A stretch of 64,000 nt of DNA, taken from the NCBI RefSeq assembly GCF_047496725.1, contig NC_132978.1:6439501-6503500 (forward strand), in the 5' to 3' direction. Below the pieces are notes generated by a model, which made no database searches, was not told the DNA's origin, and saw only the letters and a program-made list of their open reading frames with translations. Positions within the stretch are counted from its first letter, which is position 1, and the number at the start of each line of letters is the position of its first letter. This document shows positions 1 to 10,186 of the stretch, in pieces. This DNA comes from Anoplolepis gracilipes. Lineage: Eukaryota > Arthropoda > Insecta > Hymenoptera > Formicidae. The position numbers and the translations under genes are program-made.

Positions 1-180
1 GAAGCCTTATAATTCGAAAAATACTCAATGAAAAAACATTTGATTATAGTGTTTTAGAAAGCTCTCGAGGTCGGCTACAAGAATATGTAACAAAAAATAG
101 GAGATGCCATTTCAAAAAATTGAGGTGACCTTTACGTGACCTTCAAATGACTCTTCAAGGTCAGACCGGCTAAACTTTGT
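1..180. repeat. Arm fragment of a dispersed foldback family (same family as 10400-11168)
   Basis: This stretch closely matches the right arm of the palindrome at 10400-11168, around 10890-11065. Shared landmarks in the same order are a GAAGCCTTATAA block, a GAAAGCTCTCGAG block, a CTACAAGAATATG block, and a run of GTGACCTTCA-type words. It is cut by the window edge on the left, and the right arm of the element is not seen nearby. Confidence 0.75.
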
Positions 181-392
181 CTTAGCGAAGTAAAAATTTT
201 TATCGAAACCTATTTTTTTGCAAAGTTCTTGAAATATAGAGAAAAAAAGTTAATAGAGTCAATGCCAAGAAACTGACGGTTTAAAAGTTATGTGAGATTT
301 TATTTTTTAAATTTTTATTCTGTTTTTTTAATTTTTACAAGTAAGTAGCGTTTTTTTTTACTTATGTTTTTACAATGGTATTATCTTGCAAT

Positions 393-585
393 CGGAAGTG
401 AAACCTTCTGCATGGGGGAACGGAACCCACTATATCCGCGCATACACTTTTCTATCTACACAGCAATTGGTTTGAGTTAGGTTATATTTTTCGGAAGTGA
501 AGTCCCCCGCAGGGGGGGGGCGGAACCCAATATATCCGCGCATACACTTTCCTACCTAGACAGCAATTGGTTTGGGTTAGGTTTA
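393..585. repeat. Tandem duplication of a ~99-bp unit
   Basis: Two adjacent copies begin at 393 and 492 with CGGAAGTGAA and end in a stretch with CAGCAATTGGTTTG and GTTAGGTT. They differ by scattered substitutions and a longer G run in the second copy. No coding sense is apparent. Confidence 0.8.
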
Positions 586-679
586 TCCAAAGCTTTTTGT
601 TAAAAAAAAGCAGTAAGAAAGTTTGGGTGTAATTCCGAAAGCTAAAACCCCCGATTTTGCTGTCATCACGTACACTTAC

Positions 680-739
680 GTATTTTGATGCGTTGATTAC
701 GAAGATAATACCGAAAATTACCGCAAATTTTATTTTCAT
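680..739 (-). other. Candidate signal-peptide coding exon, copy 1
   Basis: On the minus strand an ATG at 739 opens exactly 20 codons, reading MKIKFAVIFGIIFVINASKY, followed directly by GTAAGT, a consensus splice donor. The peptide has a short basic start, a hydrophobic core and a small-residue end, the layout of a secretory signal peptide. The same exon with the same length and donor lies at 1157-1216 in the opposite orientation inside an inverted repeat (about 660-765 against 1125-1230). No downstream exon for a mature peptide was identified, so this could be one exon of a small secreted-peptide gene or a repeat-borne lookalike. Confidence 0.35.
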
Positions 740-845
740 GATGAAAACCAAAAAAAATCGTTAAAAATTGATACTTCTGTTAAGGTCACAACGGTTTTGT
801 TGTTCTGTTTGTGATAGACGAAGGAACTTTCATTTAAATGCTCAC

Positions 846-900
846 ATGAAAATGAAATTTGCGCCAATTGTCATTATCACATTCGTAATCAGCAAAATAC
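846..900 (+). pseudogene. Degenerate copy of the signal-peptide-like exon, copy 3
   Basis: An ATG at 846 opens a sequence clearly related to the exons at 680-739 and 1157-1216 (it starts MKMKFAP and ends AAAATAC followed by GTAAAT). It is 55 nt long rather than 60, so the phase at the donor is lost, and the donor itself is weaker. This looks like a decayed third copy. Confidence 0.35.
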
Positions 901-1156
901 GTAAATATACGTAGTTTAAAAAAAATCGGATATATGTCCTATTCGGAAGCACACCTTTTTTTCGGATATACGGGGTATATCTTTAAGTTTGATTTTCTCG
1001 AAAACTGTCAGTCATACAGCAAAAATAAATACAACATAAAATGCGTATTTTGAAGAGATTTACAATTTTTATTTAAAACATTTTTTGAAATTTTCATTAT
1101 TTAATAAAATAAACGCAAAAAGTGTCAACTTTTAACGATTTTTTATAGTTTTCGCC

Positions 1157-1216
1157 ATGAAAATAAAATTTGCGATAATTTTCGGTATTATTTTCGAAAT
1201 CAGCGCATCAAAATAC
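1157..1216 (+). other. Candidate signal-peptide coding exon, copy 2
   Basis: An ATG at 1157 opens 20 codons (MKIKFAIIFGIIFEISASKY) ending in phase 0 at a GTAAGT donor. It differs from copy 1 by a few residues, including a Glu inside the hydrophobic stretch that would weaken a signal peptide. About 30 bases of upstream sequence are also shared with copy 1. The downstream DNA soon runs into a transposon-like repeat, so the rest of any gene is not visible. Confidence 0.35.
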
Positions 1217-1249
1217 GTAAGTATTTTCCGTCATGATATATGTGTGTGT

Positions 1250-1499
1250 GACTCTTCAGGTTGTCAATGCAGAGGGTTCCTCCCACCGCTTCGTCGGCGC
1301 GCCTAGTATCAAGTAACAATGGAAAGCTTCTTCGTGCCACGCGCTCCTGCCGGGCGCCGATTAGCTGATCTCTTATAATTAATATCTCATTAACTATTGC
1401 GAAAATTGCAAAATGGTACATAACTTTTTTACTCAGTTTAACCTACTCTATCTGCACCTGACAGGTGATTCGCGAATTATGGGACACCCTGTATACAGG
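1250..1499. repeat. MITE-like arm ending in the GACACCCTGTATA terminus
   Basis: The block runs from a TAGTATCAAGTAACAA word through TTTAACCTACTCTATC to GGGACACCCTGTATA. The same modules in the same order are seen at 8898-9098 and, inverted, at 1494-1700 and 8621-8830. It is one arm of a palindromic element without a recognisable transposase, so it would depend on proteins supplied elsewhere. Confidence 0.7.
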
Positions 1500-1882
1500 G
1501 TGTCCCCGAATTGGCGGATCAACTCTCGTCGGTAGATAGAGCGTGTTAAACTAAAGAAAAAAATCTTATATCATTTTGCTAAATTTGAAATAATTAATAA
1601 GATATAAATTAATAAAGATCGGCCAATCCGTGCCAGTATAAGCGCACGGCGCGAACAAACCTCCCAGTTGTTACTTGATACTAGGCGCGCGGCAAGACAT
1701 AAACGCAGAACGTACTGTCTCTTTAAGTACGCCCTTTGTACGTCCTTTGTAAAGCGCTCTGCCTATTGTCTCATCGCGCGCTTAGTATCAAGTAACAAAT
1801 AGGAGGCTTCTTCGCGCCGCGCGCTTATCCTGGCACGTATTGGCCGATTTTTATTAATTTATATCTCATTAATTAGTCGCGA
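1494..1882. repeat. Foldback (palindromic MITE-like) element, truncated right arm
   Basis: The left arm begins TACAGGGTGTCCCCGAATT and the right arm, from about 1780, is its reverse complement (TAGTATCAAGTAACAA through TATTGGCCGAT to TTAATTTATATCTCATTAAT). The right arm stops near 1882 before the terminal GGGACACCCTGTA, so one end is missing. The same family, complete, is at 8621-9098. Confidence 0.75.
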
Positions 1883-1887
1883 CCGCC

Positions 1888-2455
1888 CGATAGCTCAAGG
1901 GCAGATAAAGCAGGTCAAACTAAACATAAAAGTCCTCTACCATTTTGCGATTTGCGCAATAATTATTAAACTATTAATTAAAAACGCTCAGCCAACAATA
2001 TTACATATATATAAAGTGTCCGGTAATAATCGCTCCACTTCTCTAGGACTGATAGAGCAAGTCAAACTAAATATAAAAGTCCTCTACCATTTTGCGATTT
2101 TCGCAATAATTATTAAAATATTAATTAAAAACGCTCAGCATATGCTGAGTGCTATATATGGCGCGCGCTCACACGCTGAGCGTTTTTAATTAATATTTTA
2201 ATAATTATTGCGCAAATTGCAAAATGGTAGAGGACTTTTATGTTTAGTTTGATTTGCTCTATCAACCCTAGAGAGGTGGAGCGATTATTACCGGACATCT
2301 TGTACATATGTATAATATTGTTCGCTAAGCGTTTTTAATTAATATTTTAATAATTATTGCGAAAATTGCAAAATGACCTAATACTTTTTTGTTCAGTTTA
2401 CTGTACTCTATCCGTTCACGAGCGTTGGCTCGTTAGTTATGAGACACCCTGTATA
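1888..2455. repeat. Nested foldback cluster (GTGTCCGGTAATAATCG family)
   Basis: An inner pair, about 2014-2140 and 2170-2305, is an inverted repeat with ends AGTGTCCGGTAATAATCG and its complement. It is flanked by a further pair of arm-like copies at 1888-2008 and 2318-2455, which share the ACATAAAAGTCCTCTACCATTTTGCGA-type core. The outer right arm ends in GAGACACCCTGTATATA. The arrangement parallels the better preserved nest at 8272-10333. Confidence 0.7.
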
Positions 2456-3000
2456 TATAAGTTGATTTAGAATATAAAGTATTATATTTTGGCATAATAT
2501 AATATACATATATTTAGCATAATGTAAATATAAAATAAATATAATATAAAAACATAAATATTTTATATTATTTTAATATTATATAATATTTAATATTGCA
2601 AAATAATTTGTGTTTACAGCTTATAATTCTGGCATATTGGATTTGTCTTAAATATTAAACTGCAGAATGAGCAATATCCAATGAGAACTCTGCTTTGGAA
2701 TGTAATACGTAGAAAAACAGAGTTCTCGTTGAATATCGCTTATTGCATTCAATGTGCAGAGACCCATTAATTTGCTTATTCTGCTATTTACTGCTGAAAT
2801 TTTATAGCACTGGGTCTAATTTGTTAACTGGAAGATGTGCGAGTTCAGGAAAAAAGTTTTTCTTCTATTCCTTTGTAGTCTTTTTCTCATTCCACAATTA
2901 ACGAATAAGTTGGATCCAGTGTGTATGTAATTTATAGATTTTCAATACTAGCAATGAATATCTTTAATAATGGCAAAAAAATAACAAAAAAATAACGAAC
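2456..3000. other. Intergenic AT-rich DNA, no feature seen
   Basis: This segment is strongly AT-rich. Around 2655-2760 two related words (TGCAGAATGAGCAATATCCAATGAGAACTCTG and an imperfect reverse complement) give a weak inverted repeat. No coding exon or RNA gene is recognised. Confidence 0.5.
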
Positions 3001-3285
3001 TTGTTACTTTCTTAGTAACGGTAACAGTAACACGTTACTTTTTAGAATTAGTAACGAGTAATAGTAACGAGTTACTTTTTTACAAAAAGTAACGATAACA
3101 GTAACGCGTTACTTTTATGCGTCGTCTACAATGGCAGCAAGCAGTACAGAGTACAGAGTAAACAGTAAGCAGTACGAAATGGGATTGATTCGTTTCTCCC
3201 GATGAAATGGACGAATCCCATTTCGTACTGCTTACTGCTTGCTGCCATTGTAGACGATGCATTATGAAGTAACGTTTCCAATTCT
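3001..3285. repeat. Hairpin element flanked by GTAACG-rich sequence
   Basis: The arms 3116-3192 and 3210-3263 are nearly perfect inverted copies (GTCTACAATGGCAGCAAGCAG against its complement), with about 20 extra bases in the left arm and a loop of only about 17 bases. Both sides carry repeated GTAACG/GTTACTTTT words, the left side as a short degenerate array from 3001. No protein is encoded. Confidence 0.75.
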
Positions 3286-4012
3286 GCAGAATACAATAAT
3301 CTCGCATTATCGCGTATTTATATACAATTCTCTAATTTTACTTCAAAAGGATTTTATAATTCGCTTTCATTTCTTAATTCCATGCTGTATAACTTTTATT
3401 TTATGATAAAAACAAATAAAACAAGTTTTTATCAAAAAACATAAAACAACACTAAAAATTATTGGATTTATTGAAAAGTATCATAAAATAATAGTTATAA
3501 AGAATGAAATAAGAAAAGAAAGTAAATTAAAATCTTCTGAAGTAAAAATTGAGGAGAAATAAATAAGTAATAATGTATATGAATGAAATTATTGTATTCT
3601 ACTTATTTTAATTTTTTATGTTTTCAGTCTTATAAACTAGTTAGTTATTCATCAGAAGATATAAGTGAATTAAGTGAATTAATTACATCTGTCACAATAT
3701 GCCGCATATATTCTAACGATAAATATATCAACATAATTTTAGCAATTTTTTAAAACAAAAAGCAAATGTCTAAAAGACTTTTTTCTTAGTTTATCGATCC
3801 CCCACACGCTGCCAAATTTTGACATTTAATTTCAGAACAACTTGTATATGTCAACGTGTCAAATCGTGCTGTCTAGGCAACCAAATCATTGTATATTTCA
3901 TGGCTGAGTTCATGAGGTTAAAGTCCGCGTTATTATTCTTATCTTATTTATTTAGTTTGATTTAGCTTTTGCTTCCACATTCATTAAATTGAATACAAAT
4001 TGTCCCAAAAAG
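3286..4012. promoter_or_regulatory. Upstream region of the fumarase gene
   Basis: This is AT-rich DNA with no open frame. It must contain the promoter and 5' leader of the fumarase gene whose first codon is at 4013, but no TATA box or initiator could be singled out against the AT-rich background. The CCCCCACACGCTGCC stretch near 3789 is the main GC-richer island. Confidence 0.3.
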
Positions 4013-4621
4013 ATGATGTTGAATATATTGAAATGTCATTTCTCTAAACATGATTTATCTCAATTTAAAAAGTTATCGGCTTGTTCACTCTTAAGATTAT
4101 ATACATCCACTTCGGTACTTACTATGAACAATAAGGTATTATTTTGATAAAAAATATTAATTCTATTATATAATTAAATTTAATTGGTGATCAATTTTTG
4201 TGTAAGAAAGATTTGAAATTTTTTTTTCTTAAAATTCTTTAGTATTTTTCATAAAAGTTCAGGTTTACAAAAGTAATATTTTTGATGAGGTTGACATACA
4301 TAAATATATATATATTTATATAACTAAAAGTTTCTTTTTCGGAATCTTGAGATTCCAAAACTTTCTTGTCATAAATATATTCGTCTACACAATATGAGTA
4401 AATGAATGCTAACAACTCAAATCAAGATTATGAAAGTAATTTGCGAATAAATATTGTATACGAGCACCATAATTTTAGATATTTGATCACATTATGTGAG
4501 ACAAAATACTCAAGAATCCTGTGTTATTTCAACTCTCGATTTGCTTTGAACTTAAGTATTCGTACACTATTACAAATCATATATAACACATTTTATAATA
4601 TATGTTTATGCATTTATACAT

Positions 4622-4667
<46 letters not shown>

Positions 4668-5503
4668 CATCTGTCACCGGGATATCATCTTGCATTCTAT
4701 TGATTCTTCTAAAAGTTCTTGCTATTATATAGCTTTATACTCAATATTTTATATACTTTTAATAATAGTATATACTTTCAATTTAACGTTTATATAAATA
4801 TTATAGATTTAACAATATTTTATATTTTAATATTATTACTATAAACTATATGCATTGTACAGGAACAAGCATGCAAAAGTTATAGAGTTGAGAAAGATAC
4901 ATTTGGAGAAATGAAAGTGCCAGCAGATAAGTATTACGGTATTCAAACTCTTCGGGCATTAATAAATTTTCCAATTGGTGATACATTTGAACGTATACCA
5001 GTAAGAAACAGCAATATTATTAAATTTATTATTTTATATAAATATAAATTCAACATTTATATATATAACATATAAATATAATTTATAAATATGATGTATA
5101 AATATAATTTATAAATGTAAATTTAACATTTATATATATATCACATAATTTTCAATATATTGTCTTCATATTTTTATATTTTATATTTCATGTACTCAGT
5201 ATAGATAATTTTAGTTTAGGCTAATAATGGCTTTGGGTATAATAAAAAAGGCTGCCGCAGAAGTAAATAAAGAATATAATTTAGACCCTAAAATTGCTGA
5301 TGCCATTGGCAAAGCTGCAGATGAAGTAATAAGTGGAAAATTATATGATCACTTTCCCTTAATTATTTGGCAAACTGGATCTGGCACACAAACCCACATG
5401 AATGCTAACGAGGTTAAATATCATTTTAATTTTAATATTACATTGATTAATATATATTACAGATTATTAAAATAATAATAACAACAACAATAACAACAAC
5501 GAC

Positions 5504-5534
<31 letters not shown>

Positions 5535-6213
5535 GTTATTTTACTGAAAAAAATTTATTAAAAGTACTTATTATTAAAAATACTTAGGTTATAGCCAATC
5601 GTGCGATAGAAATACTTGGTGGTGAACTTGGCTCAAAGAAACCTGTGCATCCAAATGATCATGTTAATATGTCACAAAGTACTAATGATATGTTTACATC
5701 AGCTATGAACATAGCTGTTGCCTTAGAGATTGAAAAATCATTAATCCCAGGTTTAACACAATTGTGTAGAGCATTAAAAAAAAAATCTGAAGGATGGGAA
5801 AGTATTATAAAAATTGGTAGAACACATTTACAAGATGCGGTACCATTGACATTGGGTCAAGAATTTTCAGGTTTAAATTTGTGCAGAATATTTTCATTAA
5901 TGTTAGAATTTTTTAACAAATGTATTAACATATTTAATTTTATCTCAAAGGATATGCCATGCAGATTGAAAATGGTATTAAGAGAGTGAGAGATACACTT
6001 CCAAGATTGTATGAATTAGCTGTTGGTGGTACAGCAGTCGGAACTGGATTAAATGCACGAAAAGGTTTTGCAGAAAAAACGGTTGCAAAAATTGCACAAT
6101 TGACTAGGTTACCATTTGTTCCTGCTCCAAATAAGTTTGAAGCTATCGCTACACACGATGCAATTGTCGAAGTACATGGTGCTTTTAATACAGTGGCTGT
6201 TTCTCTCATGAAG

Positions 6214-6246
<33 letters not shown>

Positions 6247-6692
6247 CGAAAACATGTTTCTTAATAACTTATATTTCTTTTACACACATCTATGTAGATC
6301 GCAAATGACATTAGATTTCTTGCAAGTGGACCCAGATGTGGTTTAGGTGAGTTATCACTTCCAGAAAATGAACCTGGAAGTTCTATTATGCCTGGGAAAG
6401 TTAATCCTACGCAGATTGAATCAGTAACTATGGTGTGTTGTCAAGTAATGGGTAATAATGCGGCAATAAGTATTGGTGGCAGTAATGGTCACTTTGAACT
6501 TAATGTTTTTAAGCCACTTATTATTGCGAATGCTTTAAGATCTGCAAGGCTTTTAGGTGATGTTTGTTGCACTTTTGTAAAAAATTGCGTTGAAGATATT
6601 GTTCCAAATATTGAAAATATAAAACGGAATGTTAGTGAAAGTTTAATGCTTGTCACAGCATTAAATCCATATATTGGTTATGATAAGGTATA

Positions 6693-6734
<42 letters not shown>

Positions 6735-6970
6735 TATTTCTATTTTCCTTTTTCTACATAAATACGTAAAAAAACTTTTCTTAGATACCTCTGTATAATA
6801 AATAATTTTGCACAAATATTTATAATTTTTTTTTATCTTAGGCTGCTATAATTGCTCAGTACGCACATAAAGAAAAAATTACATTAAAAGAATCTGCATT
6901 GAAACATGGAATAACAGCAGAACAGTTTGATCAGTGGGTTAGACCTGAACAAATGCTTGGACCGAAATAA
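4013..6970 (+). CDS. FH: Fumarate hydratase (fumarase), class II, mitochondrial; seven exons
   Basis: The enzyme interconverts fumarate and L-malate in the TCA cycle. The exons read 4013-4135, 4863-5000, 5215-5412, 5588-5870, 5951-6213, 6298-6687 and 6842-6970; all junctions are GT/AG and the frame stays open for 507 codons, near the usual size of animal enzymes. Motifs in order are GSGTQTHMNANE (about residues 146-157), HPNDHVN, SQSTND, GRTHLQDAVP, GGTAVGTGLN and the family signature GSSIMPGKVNPTQ in exon 6. The first 41 residues are basic and hydroxylated, with no acidic residue except one Asp, fitting a mitochondrial leader. A second ATG at 4124 (codon 38) lies just before the conserved domain and could start a cytosolic form. 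Oddities are His for the usual Asn in TQTNMN, and Phe-Thr-Ser for Phe-Pro-Thr after SxND. It could be the main gene or a diverged paralogue. Confidence 0.95.
4629..4662. repeat. TA dinucleotide microsatellite in fumarase intron 1
   Basis: An AT run of about 17 units lies in the first intron, preceded by an ACACACA stretch. Similar TA runs occur in introns 5 and 6 (about 6224-6245 and 6690-6731). Confidence 0.9.
5468..5534. repeat. AAT/AAC trinucleotide microsatellite in fumarase intron 3
   Basis: A mixed run of ATA, ACA and AAT triplets, ending in about ten clean AAT units, fills part of the intron between exons 3 and 4. Confidence 0.85.
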
Positions 6971-7446
6971 ATGTTCTATGTTAAAAATATTTATTAGTAA
7001 TATAGTAATTCGTTCGTCTTGGCTTGAATATTTCTCTATTAACAGAATCTGATACGAAGAAGTGTTAATGGACGCTAATAAAACGAACTATTTATACTTT
7101 TTACATATGATTGTATCTCCATATTCAAAATGGATATCGATTTACTTTATATAATTATCGATATATTATACAATTCATTATATATTATATTTAAAACTCT
7201 GATTTAATAAAGATAAGTGCTTAATCAATATTTATGTCTTATTCATTTATTTAACATTAAACCTTTAAAATGGTTAATTTACTTACAATAACCGATTAAA
7301 TTATTCATTTTTCCAAACCAAGGGGCTTTTAATAATATTTTGTACAAAAAAGTTTGACTTCGAGGAGGACATAAGATGATGCCATTGATTTGATTTTAGT
7401 TGTACGTGCCAAGGTCATATGAAACTCAACGTTTTTTTTTTTTTTT
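6965..7446. other. Fumarase 3' flank with candidate polyadenylation signals
   Basis: AATAAA overlaps the stop codon at 6965-6970, which is too early to be useful; a second, better-placed AATAAA lies near 7206. The remainder is AT-rich, with no coding exon, up to the palindrome that starts near 7447. Confidence 0.4.
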
Positions 7447-7900
7447 ACCAACAACTATATACTTTGAAAGAGAGCGATTAAGACCCAACACGAATGGTTG
7501 TGCATCGGTTTCGCAGAAATTAAATTTTTCTGCGAAACTAATTGATGCACAGGGCACCAATTTATCTATTTGGTGTATTTACTAAGACTAATGTTTTCGT
7601 GTGAAGTTAAATAGCTCAGTGGTAAGTGCAGTCGCCCGACACGTGAAAGACTCTCGGGTTCGATTCCCAATTCAGCGACTTCACGCCGATATTTTTCTCA
7701 TCTAATCTCTTTAGGGTGATAAAGGGGATTTATTAAAAATTCTCGAATGAGACTTAATAAACATTAGTCTTGGTAAATACATCAAGTAGAAAAATTCATA
7801 CCCTGTGCACCAATTAGTTTCGCAGAAAAATTTAATTTCTGAAACCGACGCACAACCATCCGCGTTTCGCTCTTAATCGCTTTCTTTCAAAGTAGTTGTT
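7447..7900. repeat. Foldback element with a tRNA-like centre
   Basis: The arms 7447-7594 and 7763-7900 are inverted copies of each other: ACTAAGACTAATGTT pairs with AACATTAGTCTTGGT, TTTCGCAGAAA words pair, and the outer AACAACTATATACTTTGAAAG pairs with CTTTCAAAGTAGTTGTT. Each arm contains a smaller hairpin around TTTCGCAGAAATTAAATTT. The loop holds the tRNA-like sequence at 7601-7684. No transposase is encoded. Confidence 0.8.
7601..7684 (+). other. tRNA-like sequence (tRNA pseudogene or SINE head)
   Basis: A perfect internal promoter box A (TAGCTCAGTGG, 7612-7622) and box B (GGTTCGATTCC, 7657-7667) are spaced as in a tRNA gene. GTGAAGT at 7601-7607 can pair with ACTTCAC at 7678-7684, but the normal 7-bp acceptor stem next to the D arm does not form and the T stem has a mismatch. 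It is therefore better read as a tRNA-derived repeat or decayed tRNA than as a working tRNA gene. Confidence 0.6.
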
Positions 7901-8271
7901 TGTAAACATAAAAAAACCTTATCAATCTCAATAATTTATTTTTTAAATGTAACTACCTTAATTTTTTTATATAAAACGATTTTCCGCAATATTTTGCATA
8001 AAAAGTTATAAGGATATGATGATAAAAAAATTAAATAATTTATAAGATATTTATAAGATATTCACACTTTAATTTAATATAACTTTACATAAATATAAAA
8101 TGTCTCGTAAAATATTCATTTTTTTGCTATTATGTTCTTATAACTTTTTACACAGAATATTGTGAGTAATTGATTTATATAAAAAAAATAGGATAATTCT
8201 ATTTAAAAAACTAAGTTGACTTTTACATGATACATCTTGATACATAAACCCAAAGTCAAATTAATATCCCT
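7901..8271. other. AT-rich spacer, no feature seen
   Basis: The sequence is AT-rich with a weak inverted similarity between about 7975-8020 and 8120-8180 (TTTTTATATAAAACGATT-type and ATATTGTGAGTAATTG-type words). No gene is recognised. Confidence 0.4.
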
Positions 8272-8408
8272 TATACAGAGTGTCCGGTAATTACCGCTTC
8301 ACCTCTCTAGGGCAGATAGAACAGGTCAAACTGAACATAAAAGTCCTGTACCATTTTGCGATTTGCGCAATAATTATTAAACTATTAATTAAAAACACTC
8401 AGCGAACG

Positions 8409-8465
<57 letters not shown>
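8409..8465. repeat. TA microsatellite
   Basis: About 28 uninterrupted AT units lie at the inner end of the outer foldback's left arm. Confidence 0.95.
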
Positions 8466-8473
<8 letters not shown>

Positions 8474-8475
8474 TA

Positions 8476-9245
8476 CACAAAGTGTCCGGTAATAATCGCC
8501 TCACCTCCCTAGGGCTGATAGAGCAGGTCAAACTGAACATAAAAGTTCTCTACCATTTTGCGATTTGCGCAATAATTATGAAAATATTAATTAAAAAGCT
8601 CGGCGTATGAGCGCGCGCCGTACACAGGGTGTCCCCGAATTAGCGGATCAACTCTTGTGGGTAAATAGAGCGTGTTAAACTGAAAAGAAAAGTCTTATAT
8701 CATTTTGCTAAATTCAAAATAATTAATGAGATATAAATTAATAAAGATCGGCCAATCCATGCCAATATAAGCGCGCGGCGCGAAGAAACCTCCCAGTTGT
8801 TACTTGATACCAGGCGCGCAGTGAGACATAAACGCAGCGCGCACTGTACGTGTCTCTTTCAGTACGTCCTTTGTAGAGCGCTCCGCCTACTGTCTCGTCG
8901 CGCGCCTAGTATCAAGTAACAAGTAGAAGGCTTCTACGCGCCGCGCGCTTATCCTGACACGTATTGGCCGATCTTTATTAATTTATATCTCATTAATTAT
9001 TGCGAATTTAACAAAATGATATAAGATTTTTCTCTTCAGTTTAACACGCTCTATCTATCCACGAGAATTGATCCGCCAATTCGGGGACACCCTGTATAGT
9101 ACTCAGTATATGCTGAGCGTTTTTAATTAATATTTTAATAATTATTGCGAAAATCGCAAAATGGTAGAGGACTTTTATGTTCAGTTTGACCTGCTCTATC
9201 AGCCCTAGGGAGGTGAGGCGATTATTACCGGACACTTTGTATATA
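8476..9245. mobile_element. Second-level foldback element
   Basis: The ends AAAGTGTCCGGTAATAATCGCC (left) and GGCGATTATTACCGGACACTTT (right) are exact complements. The arms run inward about 130 bp through ACATAAAAGTTCTCTACC to a TTAATTAAAAA block. The interior is occupied by the third-level element 8621-9098. Confidence 0.85.
8621..9098. mobile_element. Third-level foldback element
   Basis: The left end TACACAGGGTGTCCCCGAATT and right end AATTCGGGGACACCCTGTATA are complements. The arms of about 200 bp include GATCGGCCAAT, GCGCGGCGCGAAGAAACC and a TTGTTACTTGATAC word, and the centre is GC-richer. This is the same family as 1494-1882. Confidence 0.85.
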
Positions 9246-10186
9246 TACAGGGTGTCCCAGAACAACCTTCCGTCCGTAAAATGACGTATTCCTGACGCAA
9301 TTTTAAGACAATTTTTCTTTTACCAAAATTTGATTTGAAGCGTAGTTTTTGAGTTATAAGCAAAAATAGTTAGCAAATCACACGTCGAGTATAGAAGGCA
9401 GGCAGGAGCGGCGCGGCACACCGCGAGCGCGGGCGCAGCACACGACCGTCCGACGAGTGATTACCGCCGCATGAGTCACTAACTATTTTATCTTATAACA
9501 TAAAATTATGCTTTAAATACAATTTTGGTAAAGAAAAAAATGTCTTATAATTACGTCAGGAATAAGTGTTCCTTAAAATAACATCGGACGCTGCGATCAG
9601 CTGATTGCTACACGCGATGTGTCTCTCAGCTGAGCCGGAAAATCAATATATCGATCGGTCTGACGTCGTCGACGACAATGTCGATGACAATCGAAGGAGC
9701 GTCGCCGTCGCGGAGACAGTTATTTTTCTCTTTCTCTCACTCACTCTGTCCTTTTCTTTTACGCACACACTCAGCATACACACATCGTGTGTAGCAATCA
9801 GCTGATTGCATCATCCGACGGTCGGCGATCCGGAACAACTTTTGGTCATTAAACGTTATTTTAAGGAACACTTATTCCTGACGTAATTATAAGACCTTTT
9901 CTTCTTTATCAAAATTTTATTTAAAGTATAATTTTATGTTATAAGATCAAATAGTTAGCGACTCATGCGGCGGTAATCACTCGTCGGACGGTCAGCTGCG
10001 CTCGCGCTCGCGGTGCGCCGCGCCGCTCCTGCCTGCCTATACTCGACGTGTGATTTGCTAACTATTTTTGCTTATAACTCAAAAACTACGCTTCAAATCA
10101 AATTTTGGTAAAGGAAAAATTGTCTTAGAATTGTGTCAGAAATACGTCATTTTACGGACGGAAGGTTGTTCTGGGACACCCTGTAT
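9246..10186. mobile_element. Foldback element with a second palindrome at its centre
   Basis: The arms 9246-9581 and 9853-10186 are inverted copies from TACAGGGTGTCCCAGAACAA inward to AAGGAACACTTATTCC. The 270-bp loop contains its own inverted repeat, 9592-9622 against about 9778-9808 (GATCAGCTGATTGCTACACG). The arms carry a GC-rich block (GGCAGGCAGGAGCGGCGCGG) that is imperfectly matched on the other side. No coding capacity for a transposase is seen. Confidence 0.85.

Noticed and set aside
7601..7684. Functional tRNA gene
   Set aside because: The two internal boxes are good, but the acceptor stem cannot form next to the D arm and the T stem is imperfect.
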